Below, one piece after another: positions 6,872 to 7,255 of a stretch of DNA of 7,255 nucleotides. Under the pieces are notes generated by a model. The model did no database searches. It saw only the letters and a list, made by a program, of their open reading frames with translations, and was not told the origin of the DNA. The position numbers and the translations under genes were made by a program. Positions within the stretch are counted from its first letter, which is position 1; every line of letters begins with the position of its first letter. Source of the stretch: Nitrospirota bacterium (GTDB lineage Bacteria > Nitrospirota > Nitrospiria > Nitrospirales > Nitrospiraceae); contig JAIBHQ010000042.1 in the NCBI GenBank assembly GCA_020028595.1, positions 1-7,255 on the forward strand. The letters run 5' to 3'.

Positions 6872-6884
6872 TGTTCTTTGACAA
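6872..6884 (+). promoter_or_regulatory. boxA-like rRNA antitermination element
   Basis: TGTTCTTTGACAA closely resembles the bacterial rRNA boxA sequence (E. coli TGCTCTTTAACAA), the RNA site bound by NusB/NusE to let RNA polymerase read through the untranslated rRNA operon. It lies about 70 bases before the 16S 5' end and just after a hairpin, the usual boxB-boxA order. The TTGACA inside it is therefore probably not a promoter -35. Confidence 0.7.
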
Positions 6885-6953
6885 CTGAATAGAGCGAGAT
6901 GATTTAGGTAAGGTGTATTGAAGTGGTGGCCCTTGATCCCAATTCAGAGAACA

Positions 6954-7255
<302 letters not shown>

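Noticed and set aside
6878..6883. Second TTGACA as a promoter -35
   Set aside because: It is inside a boxA-like element and has no convincing -10 at 16-18 bases; GATTTA at 6901 is weak.

Overview
The right-hand end of the window is the 5' part of a 16S rRNA gene. Its V1/V2 sequence reads as Nitrospira-like, recognised from memory of the group and not from a database search. The high-GC Gram-negative-type proteins fit this: they include a Tat-exported lipoprotein, exported periplasmic enzymes and a non-discriminating-type AspRS. The window is ordinary chromosomal housekeeping sequence with some odd details. I see no phage, insertion sequence or CRISPR array, and no clear undescribed multi-gene system.

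Positions 1-4093 hold four genes on the + strand: the last 43 codons of guaA (GMP synthase), an RsuA/RluB-family pseudouridine synthase, aspS (aspartyl-tRNA synthetase) and an HI0933/YhiN-family flavoprotein. The pseudouridine synthase and aspS overlap by ATGA, so they are probably translationally coupled. Between guaA and the pseudouridine synthase lies an 76-bp inverted repeat whose arms are built from 7-bp units; it ends seven bases before the next start codon. The pseudouridine synthase appears to lack about 40 internal residues that the family normally has.

Positions 4130-6723 hold a compact three-gene cluster on the - strand, transcribed from right to left. It encodes a Tat lipoprotein of the sulfite-oxidase molybdopterin family, a secreted trypsin-like/HtrA-like protease with one PDZ domain, and a secreted staphylococcal-nuclease-fold protein. 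The gaps are 10 and 25 bases and each downstream gene has a good ribosome binding site, so this looks like an operon for envelope or periplasmic functions. The nuclease-fold protein appears to have replaced both catalytic arginines of the family. The protease carries a cysteine pair spaced like the chymotrypsin disulfide next to the active serine.

Positions 6724-6953 are a divergent intergenic region. It holds a nested dyad, a candidate rRNA promoter, a cUUCGg hairpin and a boxA-like antitermination element. The 16S rRNA gene follows and runs off the window edge.
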